A stretch of 64,000 nt of DNA from Apteryx mantelli (Eukaryota > Chordata > Aves > Apterygiformes > Apterygidae). Below, piece after piece: positions 1 through 48,569 of this stretch (positions within the stretch are counted from its first letter, which is position 1; every line of letters starts with the position of its first letter). Under the pieces are notes generated by a model. The model was not told the origin of the DNA. It searched no databases and worked only from the letters and a program-made list of their open reading frames with translations. The position numbers and the translations under genes are program-made. Where the stretch lies: contig NC_089984.1 of NCBI RefSeq assembly GCF_036417845.1, forward strand, positions 3,224,001 to 3,288,000. The letters run 5' to 3'.

Positions 1-38355
<38,355 letters not shown>

Positions 38356-38391
38356 TCAGGGCGTGCGGGGCTCCGGCCCGGCCTGGCTCAT
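38356..38391 (-). CDS. Short PTEN leader uORF (11 codons)
   Basis: ATG at 38389-38391 in GGGGGAGATGAGC, stop TGA at 38356-38358. It encodes MSQAGPEPRTP. It is in the PTEN frame, and its stop is the one that bounds the N-terminal extension upstream. I see no further ATG between it and the PTEN start, so downstream initiation would rely on non-AUG codons or the main ATG. Confidence 0.35.
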   Translation of the reverse strand: MSQAGPEPRTP

Positions 38392-38432
38392 CTCCCCCGG
38401 CCTCGTCCGCGCCCAGCAGCGCCGCGCGAGCG

Positions 38433-38534
38433 CTAGACTCCCATCATGGCTGCAGCTTCCGAGAGGGGAGGAAGCTCCCGCCCCGCCCCCTCCGCCGCCG
38501 CCTCCGCCGGCCCGAGAAAGTAGTCCCGCCACAT
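38433..38534 (-). CDS. PTEN upstream ORF, MWRD start (MP31-like)
   Basis: ATG at 38532-38534, stop TAG at 38433-38435, 33 codons. The peptide begins MWRDYFLG and ends AAAMMGV. In human PTEN a uORF at the equivalent place begins MWRD and encodes the 31-residue micropeptide MP31 (recalled from memory). The DNA around the start and around the CGGAAGCTGCAGCCATGATGG block is conserved, but the spacing between them differs. The bird frame therefore runs through the ATGATG instead of stopping at the overlapping TGA. It probably limits scanning to the main ATG. Peptide function is not shown. Confidence 0.5.
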   Translation of the reverse strand: MWRDYFLGPAEAAAEGAGRELPPLSEAAAMMGV

Positions 38535-38734
38535 CGCCGCCGCCGCCGCCCGCGGCCCCCGCCCGCCGCCGCGCGCCGCCCCGCCGCGCGCCCCGCCGCC
38601 GCCGCGCCTCGCCCCGCCCCGCCGCGCCGCCGCCCGCGCCCCCCGCGGCCCCGCCGGGGCGACGCCGCGGCGGGCGGAGGGATACGGGCAGCGCGGTGAG
38701 CGGCGCCGCGCCGAGCGGCGGTGCTGCGACGGGT

Positions 38735-38740
38735 CACGTG
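38735..38740. promoter_or_regulatory. E-box CACGTG in PTEN promoter
   Basis: Perfect CACGTG in the context GGGTCACGTGGGC, the high-affinity USF/MYC-MAX/TFEB type. It lies about 200 bases upstream of the first uORF, close to where the start site is expected. Factor binding is inferred. Confidence 0.5.
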
Positions 38741-38785
38741 GGCGGCCCGCTGCGCTCGCGGCGCCCCCCCCCCCCCTCCCGCGGG

Positions 38786-38793
38786 CGGAAGTG
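38786..38793 (+). promoter_or_regulatory. ETS-type site CGGAAGTG
   Basis: Consensus GABPA/ETS site. It sits 14 bases before a good plus-strand splice donor (CTGAG|GTGAGG, cut after 38807). ETS sites at start sites are common in bidirectional CpG promoters, so it may mark a divergent plus-strand first exon. Confidence 0.4.
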
Positions 38794-39699
38794 GCCCGGC
38801 CGCTGAGGTGAGGGAGCGGCGCGGCGGCGCAGCGCCTCCCGCCGCGGGGGGAGCCCGCTGTGGGGGCGGCCCGGCCCGGCGGCCCGCGCGGAGGGGGCAG
38901 CGACGGCCTCGGCCTGGCTTCCCCAGCAGGGAGGCAAGGAGTCGGGCCGCTCCCGGCGCAGGCGGGAGAGCCGCGGCGGCGGCGCCCTCGCCCTCTGCGG
39001 CGGGGGCCGGCGGGGACGAGCCTCCTCGGCCCCGGCCCTCGAGGCCGCGGCCCGCGCCGCGAGGCGGGAGCCGGCGGGCGCGAGCGGCGCGTTGGTGCGA
39101 GGGGGCCGCGCTCGGCCCCGGGGGGGGCCCCGCTCCGGGCCTGCGCTTGCATCACCGCCGCCGGGGAGGGGAGGCTCGAGACGGAGCCGCTGGCGCCCCC
39201 CGCTCGCGGTTCAGAGCCAGCGCGGAGCGCGAGGGGGCCGCGTCGCGCCGCGTGGGAGCCCCGGCCCGGCGCGGCGACCGCCGAAAAGACCCGTTTGCTC
39301 CTCTGCCTGCGGCCGGCGCTCCGTGTAACTTACTGTGACACTAAAGCATCCGAGCTTGCTCGGGAGCTGCTGGCCTCCACCCGCAGCGGTAGTATGTGAG
39401 CACCTACTGCCCCCTGCAGCCACCGAGGTCCCAGGGGAGACGTTTTTGGCCAAGTGGTCTCGGCCACCTGCTGCACTTCATGCGGGGCTCTCGCATCGGC
39501 CACAGCCGCTGGGAACAGAGATTGCCCTTCTGGGCCACGCCAGCGGTCCAGCTAACTCAGTGTTACTTCTCCAATAGTGGCAATGCTGTTTTGGAAGAGG
39601 ACGCAAGCTGGGGTGCTTTCTGTGGTCTGTCCCCTCGTACCTCCTCTGCATTTGCAGTTGTTGAATTAGGGCTGCCAGAGGGGACATCCCTGCTTATTT

Positions 39700-39960
39700 C
39701 CCATAGTATCTATTTGTGGACATGTTGTCTGTGAATTTGTCTCATCCCTTTTTGATGCTGTTTGTCTCCACCACCTCCAATGGCAGCAAGTTCTAGAAGC
39801 TCACTCCCTGCTGCGTAGTTTCTTTTATCCGTTTTAAACTGATCTGTTAGTTTCATTACAAGGCCTCTAGTTCTAGTACTGCAGGATTTGGTGAGTAAGC
39901 TGAGTAATACATTCAGCTTATCCACTACCTTGATGATTGGGTAAACCTCACTTGTAAGCA
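39700..39960 (-). mobile_element. Ancient CR1-like LINE fragment, antisense
   Basis: Degenerate similarity, recalled by eye, to the antisense 3' part of old sauropsid CR1 elements. Diagnostic phrases are the GCAAGTTCTAGAAGCTCA stretch, TTTAAACTGATCTGTTAGTTTCATT, CCTCTAGTTCTAGTACT and TTATCCACTACCTTGATGAT. Highly diverged, with no coding capacity. Confidence 0.5.
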
Positions 39961-41419
39961 CCCCACACACCCTGGGTGAACAAAATCAATTATCCTGACA
40001 GGTGAAAAGTGCTATCTCTAAATCTCTAAACCAGCTTTCACTGGAATGGGAAAATTCCTTTGCAACTTTTACAGATAAACACCATCACATAAGTTTCTTC
40101 ACACTCTGATCTGAAAACTGCTTTATTAAGGAAGTGAGAATTGCCCGTGTCAATGATTTGCAGAACAGCGACCATCGAGTTGCCCATCCCAAGCTGGACT
40201 TCTGAGTATGAAAGCTGGCTGGAGCCTCAGCTAACTATCAGTTTCTCTATCATAGTTTGATATGGCTATGGCTTTTTCTTTTGTGCAGACAGGTGAAATG
40301 TTAGCCTGTTGAGGTAATACAAAACAACATCCTGGAAGGCAACTTAGAAGGTATGTATGACTTCAGATGAAGCATCAGGAATGCAAACTGCTGGAGATGG
40401 GCATCTGCCCCAAATACTGAGGGAACAGAGGAGAGCCTGCCAGATAATACCTTTGAAGAAACAGGGTCACTAGGTAGAAGCAAATTTGCCTTTCTCAGAA
40501 ACACTGTCTTCACAACATTCTTTTGGTGGACAGTAAGTAACTTGAGGGATATTCCATGCAGATCAAAGATAACATACCTTTGAAGAAAGCCTGTTTAAAA
40601 GGAAGGAGAAAGCAGTCGTTAGTTTTATAAAGGAGTGATGGACATCTCCGAAAATCCACATGGAATAAAAATAGAAGAGAAAACACTCCCAGTATAACTA
40701 GAAAAGAGACGTTTTGGAAAGAACCGGCCTAATGGGAAGAGGAGAACCTGTGCATTCCTTTCCCCTCTCTCTATGGAAAACAGATTGTGTAAGCCAGACA
40801 GAAATCTCCCTAAAGAACAGATCCTGGTTCTAATTCATACCTGTGAGTCAAATGTTTCTGAGGCTGGCGGTGAAAGACACCTTGCCTGAGAAAGTTTGTA
40901 TCTTGCTGCAACCATCAGACCACAGTAAAGACAGCACTCCCAGGAACAGAAGCAGGAAACTTTTAGATGGTTCACTTAAGTGTATTATCTAGGGAATGGC
41001 TATCAAATACATTTGAGCAGGAAACTCAACTCATAACGCCTCTCTTACATATTGGTTAGATACTATGGAAAATTTGTTGATAAGCAACACTGTCAACTAG
41101 GAAAGACTGGATAAAAAATACTCTCTATATGTATAAAAAGACAATAAATATAAATGTTTATATACATGTTAGACAATACTTTCTAAAACTGTTTCCTTTC
41201 TGAGGAACAGCAAACAAGAATTCATGTTTCAAATACTCCAAAGGATATGATAAATTCATTGTCTTGTTCAATCTTTAAATGACTTTTAAGAGAGGTGCTG
41301 AAATCTAGTTGCAGATGGTTAGAACAGGTAGAGGAACTGAAGCATGAAATTTTATGCTGTGCCTTAACAGGGTCAAAATAAATTGGAATGTAAGGTAAAA
41401 GGATCTCCTGAGTCACTGC

Positions 41420-42010
41420 AGCCTCCAGCCTTTGCAAATGCTGTATTATATAATTCCTTTCACAAATGTATCAAGTTTCATCTTAAGATCTTTTGCCACC
41501 ATAATTCCCACTGAGAAGCTGTTCCCAGAACGTTCTTCTGATTTTCATGCTAAATATATTTGTGACTGGTTTATATCCATTTGTTCTTGTGCCAGTGTTG
41601 GCCTTAAATAGCTCTTACTCCATCATATTTACCCTTTGTGCATTTACAGACAGAAATGTCCATCTTAGCCTTTGTCTGACTGGGCTAAGCTAGCTCAGCT
41701 TTCCTAACTTTCCATTCTCCCTCATCTCAGTAGTGGCCTTCTGCTCCAGTTTCAGTTTTATACATTTCTCTTCAATATACATGACCAGAATGGCATGCAG
41801 TGTTCTAAATGGTATCTTGCCAGAGCCAAGGACAATGGTATTAATCCCATCCAAACTCTGCTAGAAACATTGCTCCTAAGACGTCTTAGGGCCCTGTTTT
41901 CCTATTCTCATGAATAGGAACTCATAGTTATTTTGGGATCAACTAGTGTGCGCAGTCACATCATAATGTTCTTTTCCAACCTACAAATGTATGAAATGAA
42001 CCCAAGAAAA
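41420..42010 (-). mobile_element. Ancient CR1/L3-like LINE fragment, antisense
   Basis: Order of motifs as in old amniote CR1-like LINE 3' regions read in reverse: a GAAGCTGTTCCCAGAA segment, the CCATTTGTTCTTGTGCC block, the CTGCTCCAGTTTCA block, CAGAATGGCATGCAGTGTTC and GAACTCATAGTTATTTTGGG followed by GATCAACTAG. Strongly diverged. Confidence 0.55.
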
Positions 42011-42474
42011 GACTTGATGGCAGCACCTGCTTTTAGACCCCAGACTCAGAGGTTTATCCATAGGCAAATATACGTGTGCTTAGCAAATCAAGACCATCTT
42101 TTAAAACATTTCCAAAGGTCCCGCAAGTGTAAAGTCTGTCCCTCTTTTTCTAACGTTCAACTACATGCCGTGTTGCTAGGAAGCTGATATGGTTCAGTTG
42201 AAACTCCTCTGGCTAGCTTCCTGAGTCCAAGTCAGAACAAGACCAAAAAGCAATCTGAGCAGAAAATATCCTATCATTGGCCATTGTGTCAGCAAGTCCT
42301 GGGATAGATTTTCATCAAGCTATGCGGTGACAATCTTTGTAATGACAACTGTTGCTGAAATCCCATTATCCAAACTGCATGACTATGCCAGGAATTAGTA
42401 GGAAAGGGAGAGAGAAAATAATTATGTCCGTGTTTAAATTGATGCTATGCCTCCACCTTGAACTCTGTCTACAG

Positions 42475-42860
42475 TTCAGGTCCCATTTTCAAAAGTGTAG
42501 AGTACATCTGAAGAAGATTCAATGAAGGGAAGCATGGATGACCAAAGCTACGGAACAGCTTTTCAGTGAGGAACCATGAAGTTTGGAACTTTTCATCCTG
42601 GCAAAGTTAGCTAGAGATCTATAAACCATAAGTTACTGAAGAGGTTGGACAAAGACTGATTTCTTTGACATGTCTTCCATATAAAATGTAGGGACACCTG
42701 ATGAAATTAGCTGGCAACAGGTTCAAAACAGCCAAGAGAGGTAGTTAGTGACATGACATAAAGTTAAACTGTGGGACTCCGCTACAAAATGTCACGGATG
42801 CTAAAAGTTTACATGGGTTCAAGGGGAGACTAGACAGATTCATGAAAGAATTGGCTATAA
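42475..42860 (+). mobile_element. CR1-like LINE fragment, sense
   Basis: 3' part of an avian-type CR1. Visible phrases include GGCAACAGGTTCAAAACAG, AAACTGTGGGACTCC, the ATGCTAAAAGTTTACATGG core followed by GTTCAAGGGGAGACTAGACA, and ATTCATGAAAGAA. Diverged and 5' truncated. Confidence 0.65.
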
Positions 42861-45800
42861 AATACAGTACAACTTCTGGCTCAGAAAGTCTTTCATCAGT
42901 TCATGTTGCCAATTTCTAGATCTGTCCTTAACTAGGAAGCATAATGTATGATGCAAGGTTTCAGGGTCAGGTGGAACATACCTATCACCTGTAGCTTGTC
43001 TCTCCAACACCTTTGCATTTCCCTGACCCTGCCACCTGGAGTGCAGTCGCCCATGCTCTACATCACATTTAACTGCACACAACTCAGCTGATTTATTCCA
43101 GTAGCCAAGGGACGCCAAATGCTTGGGGAACTCTGACTCACTTCTCCCAGAAGAACTCTGTCTCGAGTACTTCGATAGAAGATGCACTTCCTACTCGTTT
43201 TGCCTCTCATCTGGGGATTCTCTTTACATAAACGGAGTCCTCAGGAATCTTACATTTCCAATTTCCTACAAATTTCTGGCTGCCTTCTGAGTGATGCAGC
43301 CAGTGGCAGCACTTCCACAAAGTGAGCCTATGCAGCTAGGAAGCTGTACAACTTTGATGAAGCCACTGAATTCAGTGGAACTACTAACATAAGTAAACTT
43401 GACTAGACACAAGTCTGTAGTATTGGGGTCTGGGTGGGAATTGGGTATCAGACCCTTTGTCAGTCTTCTGAGGTGTGTCTTTCCTTTCCCAAAGATTTGT
43501 CTTCCTTTACTGCTGGAAATACGTTTTTCCTATTTCAGACATTGAGATCCACAGTACCTGTGATATAGGAACTCGGAAGCACGAGAAACTCATGGGCAAG
43601 GACAGCAGCTGCCACAAAGACCTTTTCTTTTCCATATAAGCCCACGATTTCCAGTACCTTTCTCTTCCAGACAGACACTTTTACTAGAAGATACGAATTG
43701 AAAACTAAGGCCCAAATTGCACTACCACTGGAAACAAGTACACAGTTTGCACAGTTTGCCTGTTAGACTCTGGTGGCTCAGCACCAGGCTACTATAGCTT
43801 CTGACCAGCACAGTGTGTGGACAGCACGAGCTCACGTGTGTCAGCAGTGATGGCAAAGCAGCCCCTCCCCATGGTTAGCTCTATGCAAACATGGAAAGCT
43901 CCAGTAAGACGACCGGTCTTTCCTCACGGAGACTCTAGCAGGATCAGGTTTTAGAATTAGTAAAGCCTATGTTGAGCCTTCAAGAATGTAAAGATTATGA
44001 AACTGGCTGTGTATTTAGGAAAACAGGATGAAATTGGTATTTCTTGCCATTTTTTAATAAATATTTGTTCAAGAAATAACCATATTTCAACACTGTGAGA
44101 AATTAAGATCCAGTTTAAGCTATGCATACTGCACAGTAAAAAAACAGAAGTGTCAGCCTTACCTTTAAACTGACCCTGTCTGGCTTCTGAAAAATTGCAT
44201 CTATCATAAAAAATATTGTAAGTATTTTTTAGCAGTGGATTTTTTTTGAAGGTTACTGCCACAGCTGTCAAATAGCAGTAACAAAATGTAGGTTTAAAGT
44301 TTTTTATTATTTGTGTGTGTGCTTGCATTTATCCTTAATTGCAACAAAACAGATGTCTTTTTTTTTTTTAAGAGTGGGAGAAAAAACAGAAGGGTCCTAA
44401 ATATTTTCCAACAGCATTGGTAATTCAAACACAATAGCATTTTCCTAGTGCATGAAATGCAGACAGTAAAATGAATGTTTATCCTTTTTCTGTTTCAGAG
44501 GGGCCATTACAAAAACTAGTATAAGCCTCAAATTAATAACAAAAGCTGTCAGCATCACTAATTATATCTTGTTCATTTTATAAAGCATCAAAGGGAAACT
44601 GTTGACACATTCTACATAGATTTTAAAAAATGCCTAAAAATTATAATTTTATTTACCAATAAAGATTGGAGGAGCAGTAGAAAAAAGGAAGGCCTTCTGT
44701 AAATCAATAGGTGTATTTAGACATTGAGACATACTTATTCTTTGATTAAATACATTTTTTATTTGGAAGAGCTTTAAAAGCACCTAGAAGAAAAAGGGGG
44801 AACCTGCAATACTGCTAAAGAAACTAAAGTCATTTCCAAACACTTCTAAGCTTTTTTTTTTTTTAAATGTAGGTTATATTAATCCAATAAATGGAACCAA
44901 ACCAAAACTGCCAGTAGAGTACCTTGGTAAAATCATAATTTTGAGAACCTAAGTATTTCTTGTGCATGGATTTAATGACAAAAACACCATGTCACTGGAT
45001 TGTCATGAGTAGATCACATCCTATTTGGATCACTGGAGAAACTGTCTGTATTTCAACGCGAGCTAGATCAGGTGTAAGAAGGAAATTTGGCATCTATTTT
45101 TTTCCTTGAGAAGTAATGTTTAGTGGAATAGGTACAGTGAAGAAACTATAGATCAGAAGCAGCAGATCTGTTCCACAAGTTACTGTATCCAATAGCTACA
45201 AAAATTCTCAGCTGACTCATCTGTAGGGGAAGCATCTCCTGCTTGTGTATTCAAGGGATGATGTTTAATAATGTCCCGTCCCATAGTAAAATTAATGTTG
45301 CATAAGAAGTTAACCGCTCTTGAAAAGCAGGTTCCCAAGTGAGCTGTTTGATTTTTTTTAATCAAGCCCCTGGACAATATATAAATAACAAGTAAGAATA
45401 AAATAAAGTCATAAGGCTCTGTCTCAGAGAAAAGCTAAGTCTAAAATGCTGTAAAAATTCAGTGACATTGATGCAAGAGCATAAGGGTTGAAGAAAACAG
45501 CAGACAAGTTGCCAAGACATCTGAGTAATTACGTTCATTAGAGAGAACCCCCATTTTAACCTTTTTTGGACAATTTTCTGTTTTATTATGTATTGTTTGA
45601 AGTTACTATTTTCTTTTACAATGTAAGTTGAAAGTCCATTACCTCAACATCTTTTAGGAAACTACTGATTAATTCTTAATTTTAGATGATTTTCCTTCTG
45701 ATGGATCCCAGTAGCATCTCAAATCAGCCAATTATTGTATTTTCCAAACTTGCCTTATTAGCCTTTGAAATGCTGCTGCTTCTCAGCTGGAACTCAGTTT

Positions 45801-46059
45801 GTTTATTCTTCTACAGCAATCATTTAAGAAAAAAAACTAAAAATATATTATCACAGTTATTAAACTGTGAGGTGCAGAGTATTTCTAGTTATCTATTAAG
45901 ACCTGGCCAGTCCCTTGATTGGGGTTGTTCTACTTGCATACAACTGCTAAGTTAAAGGAAAGAACAGCTAAGCTTGCATTCTACATGTCATATAAGCTGG
46001 ACCAAGCTCTGTGCTGGTGTCAGTATTTCAGGTAGGTTACTTAGAGCAAGCAGCCCCAG

Positions 46060-46380
46060 GCTGCGGGATGGGCAGGGACAGAGGGGACAGATGAGGCCAA
46101 ACCCTTCTCGGCAGCGACAGATGACATAACAAGGGGGCAAAGCCACAGATCACAGCCCGGGAGGTTCAGGTTGGATGTAAGGCAACACTCTTTTCCCCAG
46201 AGAGAGAGCAGCCCTGGGACAGGTCACCACAGAGATGGGAGATCTCAGTCCTGGCGGTGTCCAGACTCAGGGGGCCAAGCCACAACCCTGACCTAGCACT
46301 GGTGACTCCTGCTGTGAGTAGAAGGTGGAGCAGGGACCTCCCAAGGTCCCTTCCAACCAACATTCCTACAATATTAAGAT
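46060..46380 (+). mobile_element. CR1 LINE fragment, sense, younger copy
   Basis: Typical CR1 3' sequence: GGGAGGTTCAGGTTGGATGT, AGAGAGCAGCCCTGGGACAG, GGTGTCCAGACTCAGGGGGC and the near-terminal CCAAGGTCCCTTCCAACCAA. The usual short terminal repeat is replaced by a TTCCTACAATATTAAGAT end. Less diverged than the other copies in this region. Confidence 0.75.
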
Positions 46381-47925
46381 ATACCTTTGCTATGACAGTT
46401 TTAAGACATCAGTGACACATACATAGTTTTCTTTCAAAACAAGATTCTGCTCTGGCTGAGGTATTCTGCCAGGTCTATGGCAGGAGCTTAGACTGATCCT
46501 TTGGAAAGAATATTTCCAAGAGACAGAAAAAAAAGCAAGCACTGGAGAAAAAAGCCATTTGCCTAAAGTCAGAAAAGGCAAGGACAGCCACATACAAGAG
46601 GACACAAAGTAACACACGTAAAGGAAAGGAAAAAAATAATCAGGACATATTAAGGAAAAACAGAAAAAAAAGACATAGAAAGTAATTAACCTGGAACCAA
46701 CTGGAAACATATTACCAGGAATAAAAGGGAAGATCTACCATTGTAGCTTCTTAATGGATGAATGACATTACAGCATCTAAAATGGTTAGGTTACTTTCTC
46801 TGAAGCAGGGCATATTAACCTGACTGGAGTTCACAATGCCACAGACTTCCTTGCATATCCAAACTACCATGTTTAAAGCTCTCTCAGATGTCTCTACCCT
46901 GCACTAAAATGTTCCTCTAGTGCTAAAATTCCTCAGCACTTACTATTTAACTAATAGATCAATAGCTCTCCATAACCATTTTTTTCCTTTTCTGTAGATA
47001 CTTTGTACTTCCTGCTTATTCATTAGTCAGTTTGAAAGCTATTTTTTTTCTGAATGATTCTGAAATTAAGTTGAGCTTCATCTTACTATTTTCCAAATAT
47101 CTTGAAGCCATTTTTTCCAGATACAAGTAGATCTCAGACTTCAGGTGGTTTATCTACAGTGAGATAGTTCCACATTACAGAGACAGAGAAAGTAAGAACA
47201 GTTCAAGAACTGACCTATTTAATGTCTCATCTATCATTTTGCTTTGATGGGAATTAAGAATTACTGTTTCAAAGCATATTTCTTTATATCATGACCTGAG
47301 CTCATAATACCATTCTTCTCCACAAAGTAGGTGGATATTTAAGATTTTATTAAAAAAATACACAATTTTTCATACACATGTAAAACTATATATACAATGT
47401 GAATGTACATCACCTACATTGCCTGAAAATGTAATAAATATATATATATATACATATCTTATAGATATAAAAACCATTTTGCTGCAAGCCCATGTTTTCA
47501 CAGCTGTTTATTTTCCTTAAAATAGTTTGGCATTGATAAGTCTTGTAGTTCTTGGTAGAACCATACTATGGCTTGAAATTTTAAGGAAAACACTTTGTGA
47601 CTGAGAAACAATAAAATAAGAGCTTTTGTCATTGTGTTCATGTAATTTCAACTACTAAAAACAGCTTTGTATTACCATTGAAATTGATTATGCAGGCAGT
47701 ATTAAATATGCATTTAAACAACAGGAAATATTTCCAGAAGATAAACAGGACCTTTCAATATTCATATTGTTTTAAATATCTTTTGGCCATGCCAACTGTT
47801 ATGTTTGTGCATATGTAGAACTGGTCACTTAACAGTCATACTATAATTATGTGTGCAATGGTCACAACTTATTGTGTTATAGCGTCTTGGTGATTTGACA
47901 CCTGTTGTGTTATGTGGCTTGGCAC

Positions 47926-48082
47926 GTTAGGAGTTTATAAAAAGTTATGCTTGAGAAAGAGAAGGCTGGAACAAGACATCAGTATGATGGAAGAAAGACG
48001 ATTTCTACTGGGTAGTCATACTTACTTGACAAAACATTATACTATAGTTTTATCTAAGAAGCATGGCCATTTTTTACTTGAG
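47926..48082 (+). other. Candidate exon A of an unrecognised gene
   Basis: Open frame ending at a strong donor (CTTGAG|GTAAGACC, cut after 48082), phase 0. Encoded segments include RKRRLEQDISMMEERRFLL and KKHGHFLLE, basic and coiled-coil-like. A possible acceptor is CACGTTAG at about 47923-47930. A longer frame with an ATG opens at 47912. I do not recognise the protein. It joins in frame to the open segment at 48435-48569. It could equally be a non-coding transcript exon or chance. Confidence 0.25.
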
Positions 48083-48316
48083 GTAAGACCTACTCGATAG
48101 TTATTACTAATATAATAAACACGTGTATTAAATCCTTTAACTTTTATTCTGCTTAACCTTAGTACTTAACCTGCTGGTGCAGCAAATGGAAACCAGACAT
48201 TTTTCTTGATTTAGTTATTTTCTTAAATTCCTCTACTCATATTTATTAAATTAAAAACTTGAAACAATGAGAAATTATAGTCAGGATACCAGGGTAAAAA
48301 GAGAAACCTTCCATGG

Positions 48317-48373
48317 CCCAAGCCCACTGCTGTGATGACCAAGACATCAACTTGGTATCATGTGGGCTTTGGG
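48317..48373. repeat. Nested imperfect hairpin
   Basis: The outer arms CCCAAGCCCAC and GTGGGCTTTGGG pair with one bulge. The inner arms ACCAAG and CTTGGT, extended by GAT/ATC, enclose a 7-base loop. About 57 bases in all. It resembles a short precursor hairpin but has an asymmetric internal loop. Confidence 0.5.
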
Positions 48374-48434
48374 GTTGTTTTTAGCAGACAAATGACAGCA
48401 CGACTAGTGTAAACTAAAGTTTGAGGTAAGTTAG

Positions 48435-48569
48435 TCTAGGCTGGAGAACAGGCTGAACAGTAAGTCCAGAGAGTATAATACTCACTGCAAGGCGCAGAAA
48501 GGAGACGTGCAGGAGCTTGTCAAGCGGACGCTTCAGGAATGCCGCGAGCTGCAAGCCTGGCCTCATTGA
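48435..48569 (+). other. Candidate terminal coding exon B, unrecognised protein
   Basis: 44 open codons ending in TGA (48567-48569). Segments read RLENRLNSKSREYN and GDVQELVKRTLQECREL, a charged coiled-coil style. By hand count G+C by codon position is about 57, 39 and 68 percent, the order expected of vertebrate coding DNA. The frame is closed upstream by TAG at 48432-48434, whose AG could be a splice acceptor in phase with exon A, but there is no pyrimidine tract. No family recognised. It lies on the edge of the ATAD1 CpG island. Confidence 0.3.

Larger units (their letters stand above)
39331..47911. other. PTEN-ATAD1 intergenic region
   Basis: About 8.6 kb between the two CpG islands. It holds four CR1-like LINE fragments (listed separately) and AT-rich unique sequence. 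I did not find a KLLN-like frame or the cofilin pseudogene known near this place in human. Open frames on both strands are mostly short and unlike known proteins. Confidence 0.7.

Noticed and set aside
43539-43639. Open segment after a strong acceptor (CCTATTTCAG) reading IEIHSTCDIGTRKHEKL to a TAA
   Set aside because: About 32 open codons after an AG is common by chance. There is no partner exon, no recognised protein and no clear donor.
39331-47911. Expected KLLN gene and cofilin pseudogene near PTEN
   Set aside because: No KLLN-like frame or cofilin-like sequence was seen. KLLN is likely mammal-restricted and the cofilin copy is a mammalian retrocopy.
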